64,000 nt of DNA, from NCBI GenBank assembly GCA_949987565.1, contig OX465102.1, positions 25,946,003-26,010,002 of the forward strand. The letters run 5' to 3'. Below are positions 12,305 through 27,041 of this stretch, one piece after another. The position numbers and the translations under genes are program-made. Below the pieces are notes generated by a model. That model ran no database searches, was not told where the DNA came from, and saw only the letters and a program-made list of their open reading frames with translations. This stretch comes from Luidia sarsii. Lineage: Eukaryota; Echinodermata; Asteroidea; Paxillosida; Luidiidae. Position 1 is the first letter of the stretch. Each line of letters opens with the position of its first letter.

Positions 12305-15300
12305 ACTGCAGTTTTGGGATTAACTTTTGCCGTACTTGTGGGTTTGCGACGGTATAGCTCACAGTACCATTGGCCCGCTTGTATTTGTGCACTTTTGACG
12401 CGAAGCTATTCATTGACAAAGTTATCGTACAGGATTTTACATGTGCCAAATATGTCGTCCCACGGTGCACGCTGGCAAAATAGGGACCGGAGAGTGTTAT
12501 TCTGAAGCCCAGGATCTGACGCCCCCGGCATTGACGTGTTTCCATTCAAGCCACCCTGTTGTGTCAATAGTTCAGTTCACGAACTGTTTGGTTAAAAATT
12601 ACATTTTTTGATTATAACTCTTAGGCACCAACTGTATGATGCTAATTTGGGTCGCCTACAATTTCGAAAGTACAGTAATCCTCGGCTAAGTCGGCACCGT
12701 CGGGACCGGCATTTTTGTAACGATTTACGCCGATGCCGACATGTACTGTAAGTCGTCATTTTGCCGACTTACACATTTTACGTATAAATACATGTGGGAT
12801 ACGTATACGTACCGTTGGTATGTAGTCAATCATGCCTACTTAGTGTATACACTTATCATAAGTTACACTCCTATCATTGCATGTTTGACTTAGATTACAG
12901 TCAGTAATACTTCTCTTCCATTATATGTATTTCCAACAAATATTCTTCATCACGATAACATGCTATCCAGTTGTGCACAGCGCGCAACAAGCTCTCATTC
13001 TATGCTGCATGCACAGTGTGGCTACTCGTTGGGTCTATTTTTCAAGATTTGACAAAATAATCAAGCAGTAGCAACGTGTTTGCTAGTCTTGGTTCAAGAC
13101 GTTGTTGGTTGAGATACACTAACGGCCGTCACGTGGGGGCACAATGAATACGGTACCCAAAATTATCAACACCCGTATGCACACACATATCATACACACA
13201 CATGTAAAGTACAATACATTGGTGTGTGTGTGCGGATCTGGGCGAGTCCGTACGCAGGTGTACACTGCACATCACGGTCGGCTCGCTTGCGTGTTCACAG
13301 GGGTATGCTCAATTGAATGTTCCAATGTCAATTGTGGAACCCCTAAATTGGCATCGCGCCCACACTTTCGGGAGGGAAATACCCCTTCGAACGTGTTACG
13401 CGAGGGACCGTCCGTGTGTGCAAGCACTATAGCCTGAAGGCACACAAATGAAATGTGTGAAACCGTTCCACTTCCACGCACGAGTTCTTTAGTAATTTCA
13501 CAGACCTAAAATAGCTGTGCCTCAAAATTCCTCAAAAATTACAAGTTGCCAAAAATTACAAGTGATTTCATGACGAGTTACACAAAGGACTTAACTATGT
13601 TTTTTGTCAAGGGACCACTAGAAATGCGCCGACTTGGTTCCCCTTATTCCTTTATACGCCCATGACAACCTAACTTTCTGCTGAAACTTGGAAGTTGTCA
13701 ATGCTCAAATCCCGTCCACGGCAATAACTGGCACGATTGACGTTTCCTCTCGACACCAACATCCCCCAGGAAGAAGGCATTCAGGCTTGCTCCTCGATCT
13801 GTCCTAGCCAAAAGTAAACAGTCTTGTCCCCACTCTAATGGGGTTAGGGCTGACCAAGAATAATTCATATTTTCTTGACAAGCACTATCTCCAAGTGCAT
13901 TATAGCATGGGTTACGTTGAATAACGCATGCTCTGTGCAGCTCAATACGTCCATGAATTTGGTGGATATACATAGAGAGATAACGTTTTCTTCATTGTGA
14001 CTAGGGAAGGTGGCCGCCCGAATGCCTTCTTTGATCACATCAACTCCTTCCACAGCTGATGAAAAACGGTTTTTTTCATCGGGGATCGGCCAAAGCACTG
14101 ACCATTCAGTGTTCCTAACGTCGAGCAGGTCAAAAGCCTCATTGAATTACTTTCTCCTCGACGCAAACTTCATGTTATTTATATAATGCTGTACGAGTAC
14201 TAGTTGTACACGATAGGCTAGACTGCGACTGTGAGCTTTAAGAACATAATTATGCATAACATTAATTAACAAGCCACATGTGGCATAACAGAGCTTTATC
14301 ATAACTGTTCTGGGTATGTCAAGTTGACTGGATATAATTTTAGTATAAATCCAGCCAGCGGACTCGTCATAAATGATGCCCGACGTTGGTTTAGACACAG
14401 ATCTCCTCTCCGTTTACATGTAGCGATTTTTGGCAATGTTGAATGAAACAATAATCGTGAAAAATGTGGCGAAACAAATTCGTAACCCATGGTAGCTGGT
14501 GGATGTGCTCCAGATAGTATTTATTTCAATAGATTAACAATTCATAGATCACATTATTCGATTGTTCCTTTCTTTTTTTAAATCAGGAGGTCTGTCTTCA
14601 GTCCTGAGCCAGTGTGCAGTATATATGTCACTTCAGCCTCAGAGACTTCGTCACCTTTTCCTTGGAAATTGGTTGTTTTGTGTCTCTTTATATACATTTC
14701 TGTATTTTTCTCTACTGTGATATTAGGCCATGGGCCAGGGCAAGATTTAGGGCTTAGTTTTTGAGTTCCGTGATACACCTTTAGAAAGTACCTATAAATG
14801 CACTTAATATCACTTAATAATAAGTGAAAGAATATAAAGCATATGCAAAATGTTCCCAAGTTTGAAAATTGAGCATTATGGATTTTTAGTCAAAAACATA
14901 GAAAAGGGCTAAATTGGTTGCTATGGGCAGGCTTTTCCCTAGCAACGATAGCATATGAAGCTTGGAATCACCTTAGTTTAGATGATATTTTAAATAAGGC
15001 TTTGTCAACAATACTTGCAATGATTTCACATTGGAATAACTGGTTTGTGACTGAATATATAAGTACATGTAGTTGCTAGGACGTATTTGTACTTAGCAAT
15101 GGTGATATCATCAGAGGTTGAAATAATATAAAATCCTGTTACAGTATCATGCAAGAGGGACAAGGTATACTCAATGTCACCACATTCAAATGCCATATAA
15201 GCCTACAATCACCTGTTTCTTTTGTGTTCATTTTTGTCTTCATCTAATCCCCTATTTTCTATTGATTAATCATCTTTCAAGATAGCATTGATATGTCTAA

Positions 15301-18300
15301 CGATCTGGATATTCTGTTTTTATGATTTTTTTATTTAATGAATGTTCAGCCATTTGAACATTTGAAGCCAGCCGTTTCCACATCATGCAGCATTTTTCGG
15401 TACCAGTAATAAACATAAAATGATATTCTGAAGAGAAAACACGTCCTTGCAAATGACAGTAAGGCAGAACATATATATTCATGATACACTACTATTTACA
15501 CAACCATTTCTCAAGACTTCTGTCTATACTGATTAACACTTACATAAAAGTATCGTAAAATCCAAAAGTATATTTACAAAAACACTGTACATGTAGCTTC
15601 CCCTATAAATTATAAAAGATCAAGGTCAGCATGGTCATCTCAATTGGGAAAATTATTTTCATTTCAAATTATAATTATTGTAAGTAATGTACAAAAGGAT
15701 GCATACAAAAAGTACTGAAAGGTCCTGCTAGTATCAAAACATCAGGTCCTTTAAACAAGACAATGAAAAAACTCCCTTGAATTCCATGTGAACTGTCCTC
15801 AAATCCCTCTTGTACAAAGGTAAAGTCATCATAACTTTGTAGAAGGCAGTGTTAATGTTCATTTTCATTAACTTTCTTTAAGTTTGTATATATGTAAGTT
15901 ACACTTACTAAAACTCAGATCAAATTTGTCAAGGGTATTCTGTGCAATTTGACCTTTTGGTGTTCTGAGATACTTCCACTGGTGCACACATACAATTAAT
16001 TTCTGCCAACTAATCTTAGAAAAGGGTAGGATTTTTTCAGAATCTGTACACGTACTATACAAGATACATACAACACTCCATCACTGCATTTGCTACAGGA
16101 AATCTGATAGCACAATATTTCACACTATTTGGTACAGTATGTCTGATTGGTCAATTATGACATCATCAACTTAGTGAATTTGCTTGTGCTTATGCATATT
16201 GAAAACCAAATGTTGGGTCCTTTTTCCTTGAATTTCTCTTTAATGCCCAAAATTGGTACATGGGAACATCGATATTGTTGTAAAGAAACATGTCTAAAAC
16301 ACCTAAAAAGCAACAAGAAGTATACTTTCCAGAGGTGTATCACGGAACGAAAGAATTTGAGCACTTGGCAAATGGCCTATATGGAAATAAATGTTATTTG
16401 AATGTATGAATGAATGAATGAGATCATGTAGGCCTAAAACGGGTGCTTTTGAAGAGCCCTTATCAAATTGTCAGCAGGTTGTCACCTACACACCGTACAC
16501 TAAACCATGACTAATTTTCCCTGTTGCCAATGTCAGTAATGTTATTTCGGAAATTCCTGAAATTACTAAACCAAACCTTAATCGGTATTTACACAACGGG
16601 CCACAGCCCATGCAATGTTGGCGGTGCAGGAGGCTGTTCGTGAATTTTCAGATCCGTGTTAAGCTCATGCAGGCACTCGGCATTTTGGGACTGTTTTGGC
16701 CAATTACCACAATGTATTAAAAATATACAAGTCAAAAAAAGGAAGATGATGATGACTTATCACATGACCCTGTTTTGAATTATGATCCAGCAGATGTAAA
16801 ACACAAACGTACCCAGATTAGCACGAAAGTACTAAGATTAGCACGAACGTACTCAGATTAGCACGAAAGTGCTAAGATTAGCACAAACGTACTCAGATAA
16901 GCACGAAAGTACTAAGATTTGCACGAACGAACTCAGATTAGCACGAACGTACTCAGATTAGCACGAAAGTACTAAAATTAGCACGAACGTACTCAGATTA
17001 GCACGAAAGTACTAAGATTAGCACGAACGTACTCAGATAAGCACGAAAGTACTAAGATTAGCACGAACGCACTCATATTAGCACGGGAACACAAAAATAC
17101 AGACTACCGTCAAGCAAGAAATACATTTCACGATATGCAGGAAATAGATTTCGAGGATTGTTTTTAGTTTATCTGAGATTGAACAGTCATTCATCTTTTT
17201 TTTTCAGGAACAAAGCCAACTTTGATTCTCATACATCAAACACAATGTCATCACATTGAACCAGTGGAATATGTAATGGCAAGCAAAGCACTCATCATTA
17301 TGTTAGTTTACAGACACTGAAGGCACTGATAAAGAAAGATTTTTTTCATCTAGGTGTTTCTTACAGACTACTGTGAAGGTTTGAACTGTGGAAGCCATTG
17401 TCTGTTTTCACAGCCCTCTCAAAGTATTCAGATCATTTTGCACAAATATGACTTCACAGTTGCTAATCTTATTTGGAACTGAGTAAAACAGCTGAAAATG
17501 ACTGTCATTTACCTTCTTTTTCAAACAAACTAAAGAAATTTGTTTTCCTAAACACTGACAACCACAGAGGATTCTTGAACAAAATATGACCTGTAAAAAA
17601 GAAATAATAAAACACACTATAGTCCCCTTACAATCTTCAGTATGTATGAATGTTGTTTCCAAGTTCAATTTAGTGTAATGTACAAAAAATGTAATTTTTG
17701 GTTGCACCTTAACCATATCTACAATGTGGGGGAGTCCTCGGACGCCCCCTCCATATTTGTTTATTACTGCATCGATCGCGACCGCTAAAAATGTTAGATT
17801 CACGCTTCATGACTTATGGCCATGTTGTTTGGCACACATTTTGATACCAAATTTGTCCATATCTGACATATCTATACTGTATCTGGTGTTACATGTCAAT
17901 TAGTATGTGTAGGTCATTACAATTGCATTATATTTGTGTAAAATATAAAACTGTCAGACAGTGGCTTGCATTTCTTTATGAATCATGCTCAGGACTTGAT
18001 GTTGCACTGATTTCATGCTGCTATATAATCTGAGAGAAAGTAATTGGAAATTTGGAAGCAATCAAATTTAAGAAATGAAAGAATTAGAAACATAAGAAAT
18101 AAAAACAATGAAAACATAAGGACATAACAAGTGCTGGCTTTTTGCTGTAGCGGGGACAAGTTTTTACTGTACGCATGAAATTAAATAAGAACTGAATGAT
18201 TTACATCTGGGAAACCTTATTCAATTTTTGACATAATTGATTCCTTATGAATAGTTAATTAGCTAATTATTCAACACATTTGCATAGTTGATTAAAATTG

Positions 18301-21300
18301 AATATACAATCAGATTCAGCACATGGACATATTATCTGCAAGCAAATTTTCAAGTTCTTCGGACTTTCCGTTTCTAAGGTCAATAGGGGGCCTATTGGTG
18401 ATTGGTGATTTTTTAATTCAAATGGACCTACAGTTATATCTAAGTTGATGTCATTCGTGTAAAAAACTGTTATTATTATCAAAACTGTAAATTATTGATA
18501 ACATGTTCTTGTCTTGCGGTCTTGCTTCATTCAATATCCTACCCAAAGAGACTGATCCTAGTACGGTGCCAAGTGTGCACTATCAGCCATTTTCACAAAA
18601 CAAAGTCTATAGAGTATAGTACCCACAAGTGCATCTTGGATATGCCATTGTGACTTGTACCAGTATGTCAGATTTTTGAATGCCACCGAAGTTAGTCAAG
18701 TTAGATTAGTCTTACGACTAAAAGCGTAATTTAAAACGTTGCTCAAGTAAGACGTTCGTCGTATTGAACTTAACAAAATTCTCTCCTGATCATAATGACT
18801 ATATTTGTTAGTCAGAATCTTGAATTATTACACCGGTCATCCATATAAATTGACTAATAATAATTCATAAAAAGAGACATTGCCCTAAAAAAATTTTGTT
18901 AGTCAAACTTTCGATTTGTTTTTAGAGTGTAGTTTTTATGAGAAGGTCCTTATACCCACAAAAGAAAAAACAGCTGAAATTTTCTGCACGTAGGCAAGAT
19001 TCATAAACAAAATAAGACAATGAGCCAATACTTTCTAAGTAATGTGCGGTGCTCATTATCTGACATCTTTAAAAGATTTGTCCTAAAATTTCTTCAGGGC
19101 TTTTCCTGCGATCAACGGAAGGGCAGTTACGGTGGGTATCAGGCCAAACGCGATGAACGCCCAGTCATAGCTACCGGTGGCGTCGTAGATCCATCCTGGA
19201 TTGACAAAAAGGTAGGAAACCAATGAGACAACGCAGGTAATAAAATTAAAACAGGTAATTTGGAGTAAACATCTTCTGAGCTTTTTTTCATAGAACCACT
19301 TCCAGACACGAGCCATACGTTTATACAAAGAAATAAATACTGGAGAATGTTCCATCCTCAAAGAGTCGCGAAAATTTGACTGGACCAGGATTTGAACCCG
19401 AACCTCTGGATTAACCTGATGGAGCCATCTAGCTCCCAATGGGGACTCGATCCTATCCAGATGAAGCATGCTGCCATGGGGTGGGGCGAAAGGCAGACGC
19501 AACAACATTATAGTGTCTGCTAAATGTATTGTCATGCCACAAGCCATAAGTAGGACTACTCGTGTTTTTGTCCCTTTGGTATTAAGACTATTAACATAAA
19601 CGGGTAGCATTTTACAGAAACCGTTGTGCTGGTGTAATAAATTGTGTGAAAAACTATGTTGTGCACTAAAAATGATATCCATCTAAGGTTTTTTTAATCT
19701 TTTCGAAGATTAAAATGGGCTCACCTGGGAAAAAGCCGGAGAGAATTGCTGGTATGAAATTCAAGAACCTCAGCATCCCAAAAACACTGGTGAGTCTGTC
19801 CACTCCGAAGAGATCTTTTGCCAGGACATCGCTGAGAGTGCACAGGGCTGACATGCCCATGCCGGTGAAAAATGTGATGATGGCTTGACCTGCTACTTGG
19901 TCCACCCAAGGATCAACAATGAAGACAACGGTTAAAGACACATCGGTTATTATGATTGCCAACGAACATGTCAGTATGCCCCTGTCGATAGCAGGCGCCC
20001 AGATGCCGGTGCCAAAGAGGTACCCGACCGCAGCTGACGAACAAAGCCCGGTGGCTACTTGTGGGGAGATGCCCTTGACTTCAAGATGAGGAATGTAGTA
20101 TATGATCCAGGAATTATAGGTGAGGAAGCACCCGAAAGTGGATACAAGTATCACGACGAATTTGAACTCGAAGAGCAACCTTAAATCCACTGCGTCGAAC
20201 ACACGGACGCATGACGTCTTCAAAGACCAGGGATCGGGCACATCGTCACCACTGCCTGTGACGTCATCACGCTGAGCCAGCACGGAAATGTACTGCGGTT
20301 TGGGCACTTTGACAAGAAGTGCAGAAACGACAATATGAGAGCAGATAGCTCCTATCAGGAGCATGGCTCCTCTCCAACCGTAGGTATCCTGGAACAGTTG
20401 CGTCAGCGGTGCAAAGGCGAGTATGGCGAGAACGGAACCGCTGTGGCCGATCCCACACGCCAGAGCGTAGTGCTTAGAGAAGTGACGCCCGATGTAAACT
20501 TTGCTAAGAACAGAGATGATGCCAAATCCAGGACCTGTTAACAGACAACAGATTCTGAACATAAATGACACACATCACAATGTACTAGAGTGTTGAAGAT
20601 AATTTGTAGTGAAGAGAATTTGAATTTCAATATTTTCAAATTAACAAAAATGGCAAAGTGAAACATTTAAAAACAGGAAATGTGTAAAACTACACAACGT
20701 AAATTGTTTATAAATTTTGACTTCTTTAAGTGAAATGAAAATACACCGATCCAGGAGGCCACGTCCCTTGACAAATTGACCAATCATAACATGCGATTTA
20801 TGGTCCAACAAAATGCCGCCATTTTGTCCGACATCACGTTTTCAATGTTGTATTCTTTAATTCACACGTTTCGTTGTGTTTACTTTTGTTTCCTATGTAC
20901 CAGGTAATACCTTTGCAAACCCAAGTTTTATCCTTAACCATGGTCAAGCGGTGTTTATATTTTTAATGTAATTCTGATTCACGATACCCTGGCAAGAGAG
21001 GAAATGTACATTTTCGGCCTTTTCCAAGACCAAAGTCCAACAGGGAGAAGTGCTTTCGGTTGGTTACGCATGTGCGCGGTTGCTTGGCTGTTGCTATGGT
21101 GGGCGTGGCCTACTGGATCGGTATATTGGTTAAAACACAAATTTTATTTTTTTAACAAAAGTGTTTGTAAGAATACAAAAAGACAAATATTCAGCATGAT
21201 TACTGTCCATTTTGTATATATATTCGAAGAAATCTGGATGATCAAAGATCTAATAAAATGTATTTCTGTATTTTTCAATAATCATTCCTATTTGGTAGCA

Positions 21301-21581
21301 CATAAAACAAGATCCTGCTAGGATCGAAACATCAAGCCCACTAACATTTGAGATTTGCATTTTGGTAATTTCAGTCAGTAGGTAGTTTGTAACATTTGTG
21401 TTTATCACTTTAAGTCATTTCCTTATGTTTCTGTATCCCCTCGTGGTGTTCCTCCTTGCTGACCTGTCTACGTGCGTATGTAAGTCTGTCAGTTCGTTGG
21501 TATGTACACGTACAGTCTATGCGCAATTGTTTGTCTCTTGTTTTTTGCTCTAATTAGGTGGCCTGTCAAAATTGTCACTTT
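10884..21581. repeat. Segmental duplication unit 2
   Basis: Second tandem unit, 10.7 kb, collinear with unit 1 throughout: exons 2 and 1 of gene B, spacer, and exons 4 and 3 plus most of intron 2 of gene C. The main structural difference is at its left end, where a private deletion joins the GC-rich segment directly to exon 2 of gene B, so no Penelope-like fragment remains in that intron. Confidence 0.9.
16802..17086. repeat. 20-bp minisatellite (unit 2)
   Basis: Same array and almost the same copy order as in unit 1, about 14 copies, including the unusual GAACGAACTC and GAACGCACTC variants at matching positions. The array was duplicated whole with its unit. Confidence 0.85.
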
Positions 21582-23186
21582 GCGTTTTGGCAACGGTGGC
21601 CGCCAGATTCTACCTTCTCCCGAAAATTCACAAGGCCATCAACCCAGGCAGACCCATCATTTCTGGCAATGGTTCTGAAGAAAAAATGCAAATTGTTCTG
21701 TCTTTGAATAATGACTACTGGTTTGTAAAAAACTATTGTACAAAACGAAGTGCTCTTGACAGCTGTTTGTATGTAAAAATATATGTATATAGCCTACTGC
21801 ATGGTACTGAGGGAAGCCTGTATGGTTAATGTATACTGCACAATAGAACGCATAATTCTGAACTTACCTACGAAGGCCATGAGCAAGATGAATATGTAAA
21901 CAATGTTCGGACCCAGAGGAATACACAGCAAGCCGACTCCTGCCGAGAACGCAGCGGCGATTAGCAGGACTCGGCTATCCAAGCGGTTTTCTAACGGGAG
22001 AACGATGATACCTGAATTGGAATGGAATACCCGGTAAACATCGTAAATATCACGAGATACCGCGCAAGAGGTTGCAGTCAGGTTATCAAAAACATACCTA
22101 GTTGGAAAGTCAATCAATATCTTTTCAAGTAAAGACTCCATTCACAACTTCGCCATGTAGTCAAGTGATACCAGCGATGTGACCTCAAAGCGAAAGGAGC
22201 TCATTTTTCCACACAACTTGAGACTGTTATTTTGTCCGCCGGGTACAGGTCCGTAAAGCCGCCAGATCCCCAGCAAGGACGAATGGAGGTCCCGGTCGCT
22301 TGCCCAAGTCTAGGCGGGAAGGTCAGCTGGTCCGCCGACCTACGCTCACAGTCGGTCCGATTATGGCCACAGCATTGTCTCCCATGCAGTCAAGTCGGCA
22401 CTGAGCCATGTCCGCAGAGAAGTCCGCGAGCGTCCGGATGACGGACGTTGCCTGCTGACATCGGAAAGCGACGAAGGGCACGCCACCGTGCGCCGACCCA
22501 ACAATACTCCGGCAGGCTGCTGTATGGCGGTCCTTTCGTCTCCGGGTGCATGGTGTTCGAAGAAAGGAACACGGGAATCGGTGCCACGCCCTTTAATACT
22601 TGTCCACGATGGAAATTTTGGGCCTCCCAGATCCGTTCGTCCGGTGGCCGATAATTGTTTGATAATAATGATTATGGCTCATGCCGCAACACCAGAATGG
22701 GATCTATTGATATCCAATAACAGTTCCTCTCAGCTGCTCTTGATTTTGATATCCTTAAAAACAAGCATTTTGTCGAAGAGAATACCGAGACATTTGGTCA
22801 TTTAAAATGACGGAAGACAAGGCCAGGCGTTAACAACCAAGTCGTATAAAGTTACAATTTATTCTCCAAGAAAAGAGACAAAGTGGTAGAGGACCAATTG
22901 GTACTAATTAAGAGATTCACACACGCAACGTGTTGTAAATGTCGAGTGGATTTAGAGCACCTGTCAACCATAACAACTCACCTATTAGGTCTGCCGTCAT
23001 GGAGAAGGCCGAGGACATGAGTCCTATCATCCACGTATTGGTGGCGAATTGCTCTCTCAGAGTCGGCAGCAAGACCCCGAGCGACTTGTCCAGACCTGTC
23101 CAGATGCAGTCCATCATGAACAGAAGGAGCACGGAGAAGCATCCCCGCAGATCGAACTCGCTGGAAGCAACGCGACGGCTATCCAT
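19083..23186 (-). CDS. SLC16-like MFS transporter, gene C (423 aa, 4 exons)
   Basis: Exons: 23186-22982, 22011-21868, 20534-19725, 19195-19083 (stop at 19085-19083). Splice sites and lengths (205, 144, 810, 113 nt) equal those of gene B, and the joined frame is open over 423 codons. C differs from its neighbours at S148/S150 in TM5, an FGIIS stretch after the exon 2-3 junction, L233 for F in the loop, and SDVLAKDL before TM11. Intron 3 (19196-19724) has lost 19 bp relative to B and D. As a result exon 4 is preceded by a continuous open frame back to 19682, which I treat as intronic. If intron 3 were retained after exon 3, translation would instead stop at 19666 and lose TM12. Substrate unknown. 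Confidence 0.88.
21599..21690 (+). mobile_element. Penelope-like reverse transcriptase fragment (unit 3)
   Basis: Same fragment and same left junction as at the start of the window, in intron 2 of gene C. The shared breakpoint means the internal deletion happened once before these two units separated, or was copied by gene conversion. Confidence 0.6.
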
Positions 23187-24149
23187 ACTGCAGTTTTGGG
23201 ATTAACTTTTGCCGTACTTGTGGGTTTGCGACGGTATAGCTCACAGTACCATTGGCCCACTTGTATTTGTGCACTTTTGACGCGAAGCTATTCATTGACA
23301 AAGTTATTGTGCAGGATTTTACATGTGCCAAATATGTCGTCCCACAGTGCACGCTGGCAAAATAGGGACCGGAGAGTGTTATTCTGAAGCCCAGGATCTG
23401 ACGCCCCCGGCATTGACATGTTTCCATTGAAGCCTCCATGTTGTGTCAATAGTTCAGTTCACGAACTGTTTGGTTAAAAATTACATTATAACTCTTAGGC
23501 ACCAACTGTATGATACTAATTCGGGTCGCCTACAATTTCGAAAGTACAGTAGACCTCGGGTAAGTCGGCACCGTCGGGACCGGCATTTTTGTGACGATTT
23601 ACGCCGATGCCGACATGTACTGTAAGTCGTCATTTTGCCGACTTACACATTTTACGTATAAATACATGTGGGATACGTATACGTACCGTTGGTATGTAGT
23701 CAATCATGCCTACTCAGTATATACACTTATCATAAGTTACACTCCTATCATTGCATGTTTGACTTAGATTACAGTCAGTAATGCTTCTCTTCCATTATAT
23801 GTATTTCCAACAAATATTCTTCATCACGATAACATGCTATCCAGTTGTGCACAGCGCGCGGCAAGCTCTCATTCTATGCTGCATGCGCAGTGTGGCTACT
23901 CTGGGTCTACTTTTCAAGATCTTGACAAAATAATCAAGCAGTAGCAACGTGTTTGCTAGTCTTGGTTCAAGACGTTGTTGGTTGAGATACACTAACGGCC
24001 GTCACGTGGGGCACAATGAATACGGTACCCAAAATTATCAACACTCGTATGCACACACATATCATACACACACATGTAAAGTACAATACAAGGGTGTGTG
24101 TGCGGATCTGTGCGAGTACGTACGCAGGTGTACACTGCAGATCACGGTC

Positions 24150-24245
24150 AGCTCGCAAAACCAACATCGTCTTGAACGAAGACTACGTGTTTGCACGTGC
24201 GTGCGTGTTTGCACGTGCGTGCGTGTTTGCACGTGCGTGCGTGTT
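24150..24245. repeat. Triplicated 18-bp motif private to unit 3
   Basis: GTTTGCACGTGCGTGCGT occurs three times in a row inside about 90 bp that interrupts sequence continuous in units 1 and 2. The motif alternates purine and pyrimidine (CACGTGCGTGCG), a Z-DNA-prone composition. Confidence 0.75.
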
Positions 24246-25857
24246 CACAGGGGTATGCTCAATTGACTGTTCCAATGTCAATTGTGGAACCCCTAAATTG
24301 GCATCCCGCCCACACTTTCGGGAGGGAAATACCCCTCCGAACGTGTTACGTGAGGGACCGTCCGTGTGTGCAAGCACTATAGCCTATAGGCACACAAATG
24401 AAATGTGTGAAACCGTTCCACTTCCACGTACGAGTTCTTCAGTAATTCCACGGACCTAAAATAGCTGTGCCTCAAAATTCCTGAAAAATTATAAGTTGCA
24501 AAAAATTACAAGTGATTTTATGACGAGTTACACAAAAGACTTTACTATGTTTTTTTGGTCAAGGGACCACTAGAAATGCACCGACTTGGTTCCCCAAATT
24601 CCTCTTTATGCCCATGACAACCTAACTTTCTCCGAAACTTGGAAGTTGTCAATGCTCAAATTCCGTCCACGGCAATAACTGGCACGATTGACGTTTCCTC
24701 TTAACACCAACATCCCCCAGGAAGAAGGCATTCAGGCTTGCTCCTCGATCTGCCCTAGCCAAAAGTAAACAGTCTTGCCCCCACCCTCATAAGGTTAGTG
24801 CTGACCAAGAATAGTTCATTATTTTCTTGACAACCACTATCTCCAAGTGCATTGTAGCATGGGTTACGTTGAATAACGCATGCTCTGTGCAGCTCAATAC
24901 ATCCATGAATTTGGTGAAGATACATAGAGAGATAACGTTTTCTTCATTGTGACTAGGGAAGGTGGCCGCCCGAATGCCTTCTTTGATCACATCAACTCCT
25001 TCCACAGCTGATGAAAACCTTTTTTTTTCATCGGGGATCGGCCAAAGCACTGACCATTCAGTGTTTCTAACGTCGAGCAGGTCAAAAACCTCATTGAATT
25101 ACTTTCTCCTCGACGCAAACATAAAGTTATGTCTATAATACTGTATGGGTACTAGTTGTACACGATAGGCTAGACTGTGACTGTGAGTTTTAAGAACATA
25201 ATTATGCATAACATTAATTACCAAGCCACATGTGGCATAACAGAGCTTAATTACTAATTAATTAAGACATTAATAATTCATAGATCACATTTTCAACGGT
25301 TCCTTTCTTTTTTTAAATCAGGAGGTTTGTCTTCAGTCCTGAGCCAATGTGCAGTAGTATATTTCACTTCACCCTCAGAGACTTCGTCACCTATTCCTTG
25401 GAAATTGATTGTTTTGTGTCTCTTTATATAAATTTCTGTATTTTCTTTACTGTGATATGGAAATAAATGTTAATTGAATGAATGAATGAATGAGATCGTG
25501 TAGGCCTAAAACGGGTGTTTTTGAAGAGCCCTTACCAAATTGTCAGCAGGTTGTCACCTACACACTGTACACTAAACCATGACTAATTTTCCCTGTTGCC
25601 AATGTCAGTAGTGTATCGAGACACTTCCTGAAATTACTATACATAACCTTTATCGGTATTTACACAACGGCCGGGCCACAGCCCATGCAATGTTGGCGGT
25701 GCAGGAGGCTGTTCGTGAATTTTCAGATCCGTGTTAAGCTCATGCAGGCACTCGGCATTTTGGGACAGGTTTGGCCAATTACCACAATAAATTAAAATTA
25801 TACAAGTCAAAAAGGGAAGATGATGATGACTTATCAGTAGATCCAGTAGATGTGAAA

Positions 25858-26204
25858 CACAAACGTACTCAGATTAGCACGAAAGTACTAAGATTAGCAC
25901 GAAGGTACTCAGATTAGTACGAAAGTGCTAAGATTAGCACAAACGTACTCAGATTAGCACGAAAGTACTAAGATTAGCACGAACGTACTCAGATTAGCAC
26001 GAACGTACTAAGATTAGCACGAACGTACTCAGATTAGCACGAACGTACTCAGATTAGCACGAAAGTACTAAGATTAGCACTAACGTACTCAGATTAGCAC
26101 GAACGTACTAAGATTAGCACGAAAGTACTAAGATTAGCACGAACGTACTCAGATTAGCACGAAAGTACTAAGATTAGCACGAACGCACTCAGATTAGCAC
26201 GGGA
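25858..26204. repeat. 20-bp minisatellite (unit 3)
   Basis: About 17 copies, three more than in units 1 and 2, with a different order of the two variants. This shows copy-number change after the unit duplicated. Confidence 0.85.
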
Positions 26205-27041
26205 ACAAAATGATACAGACTACCGTCAAGCAAGAAATACATTTTACGATATGCAGGAAATAGATTTCGAGGATTTTTTTATAGTTTATCTGAGATGGAA
26301 CAGTCATTCATTTTTTTTTTCAGGAACAAAGCCAACTTTGATTCTCATACATCAAACACAATGTCATCACATTGAACCAGTGGAATATGAAATGGCAAGC
26401 AAAGCACTCATCATTATGTTAGTTTACAGACACTGAAGGCACTGATGAAGAAAGATTTTTTTCATCTAGGTGTTTCTTACTGACTACTGTGAAGGTTTGA
26501 ACTGTGGAAGCCATTGTCTGTTCACAGCCCTCTCAAAGTATTCAGATCATTTTGCACAAATATGACTTCACAGTTGCTAATCTTATTTGGAACTGAGTAA
26601 AACAGCTCAAAATGTCTGTCATATACCTTCTTCCTAAACAATGACAACCACAAAATATTCTAGAACAAAATATGACCTGTAAAAAAGTATTACTAAAAAA
26701 CACTATAGACCTCTTACAATCTTCAGTATGTATGAATGTTGTTTCAAAGTTCAATTTAGTGTAATGTAAAAAAAAATGAAATTTTTGGTTGCTCCTTAAC
26801 CCTATCTACAATGTGGGGGAGTCCTCGGACGCCCCCTCCGTATTTGTTTATTACTGCATCGATCGCGACCGCTAAAAATGTTGGATTCTCGCTTCATGAA
26901 TTGTGGCCATGTTGTTTGGCGCACATTTTGATACCAAACTTGTCCATATCGGACATATCTATACTGTATCTGGTGTTACATGTCAATTAGTATGTGTAGG
27001 TCATTACAATTGCATTATATTTGTGTACAATATAAAACTGT

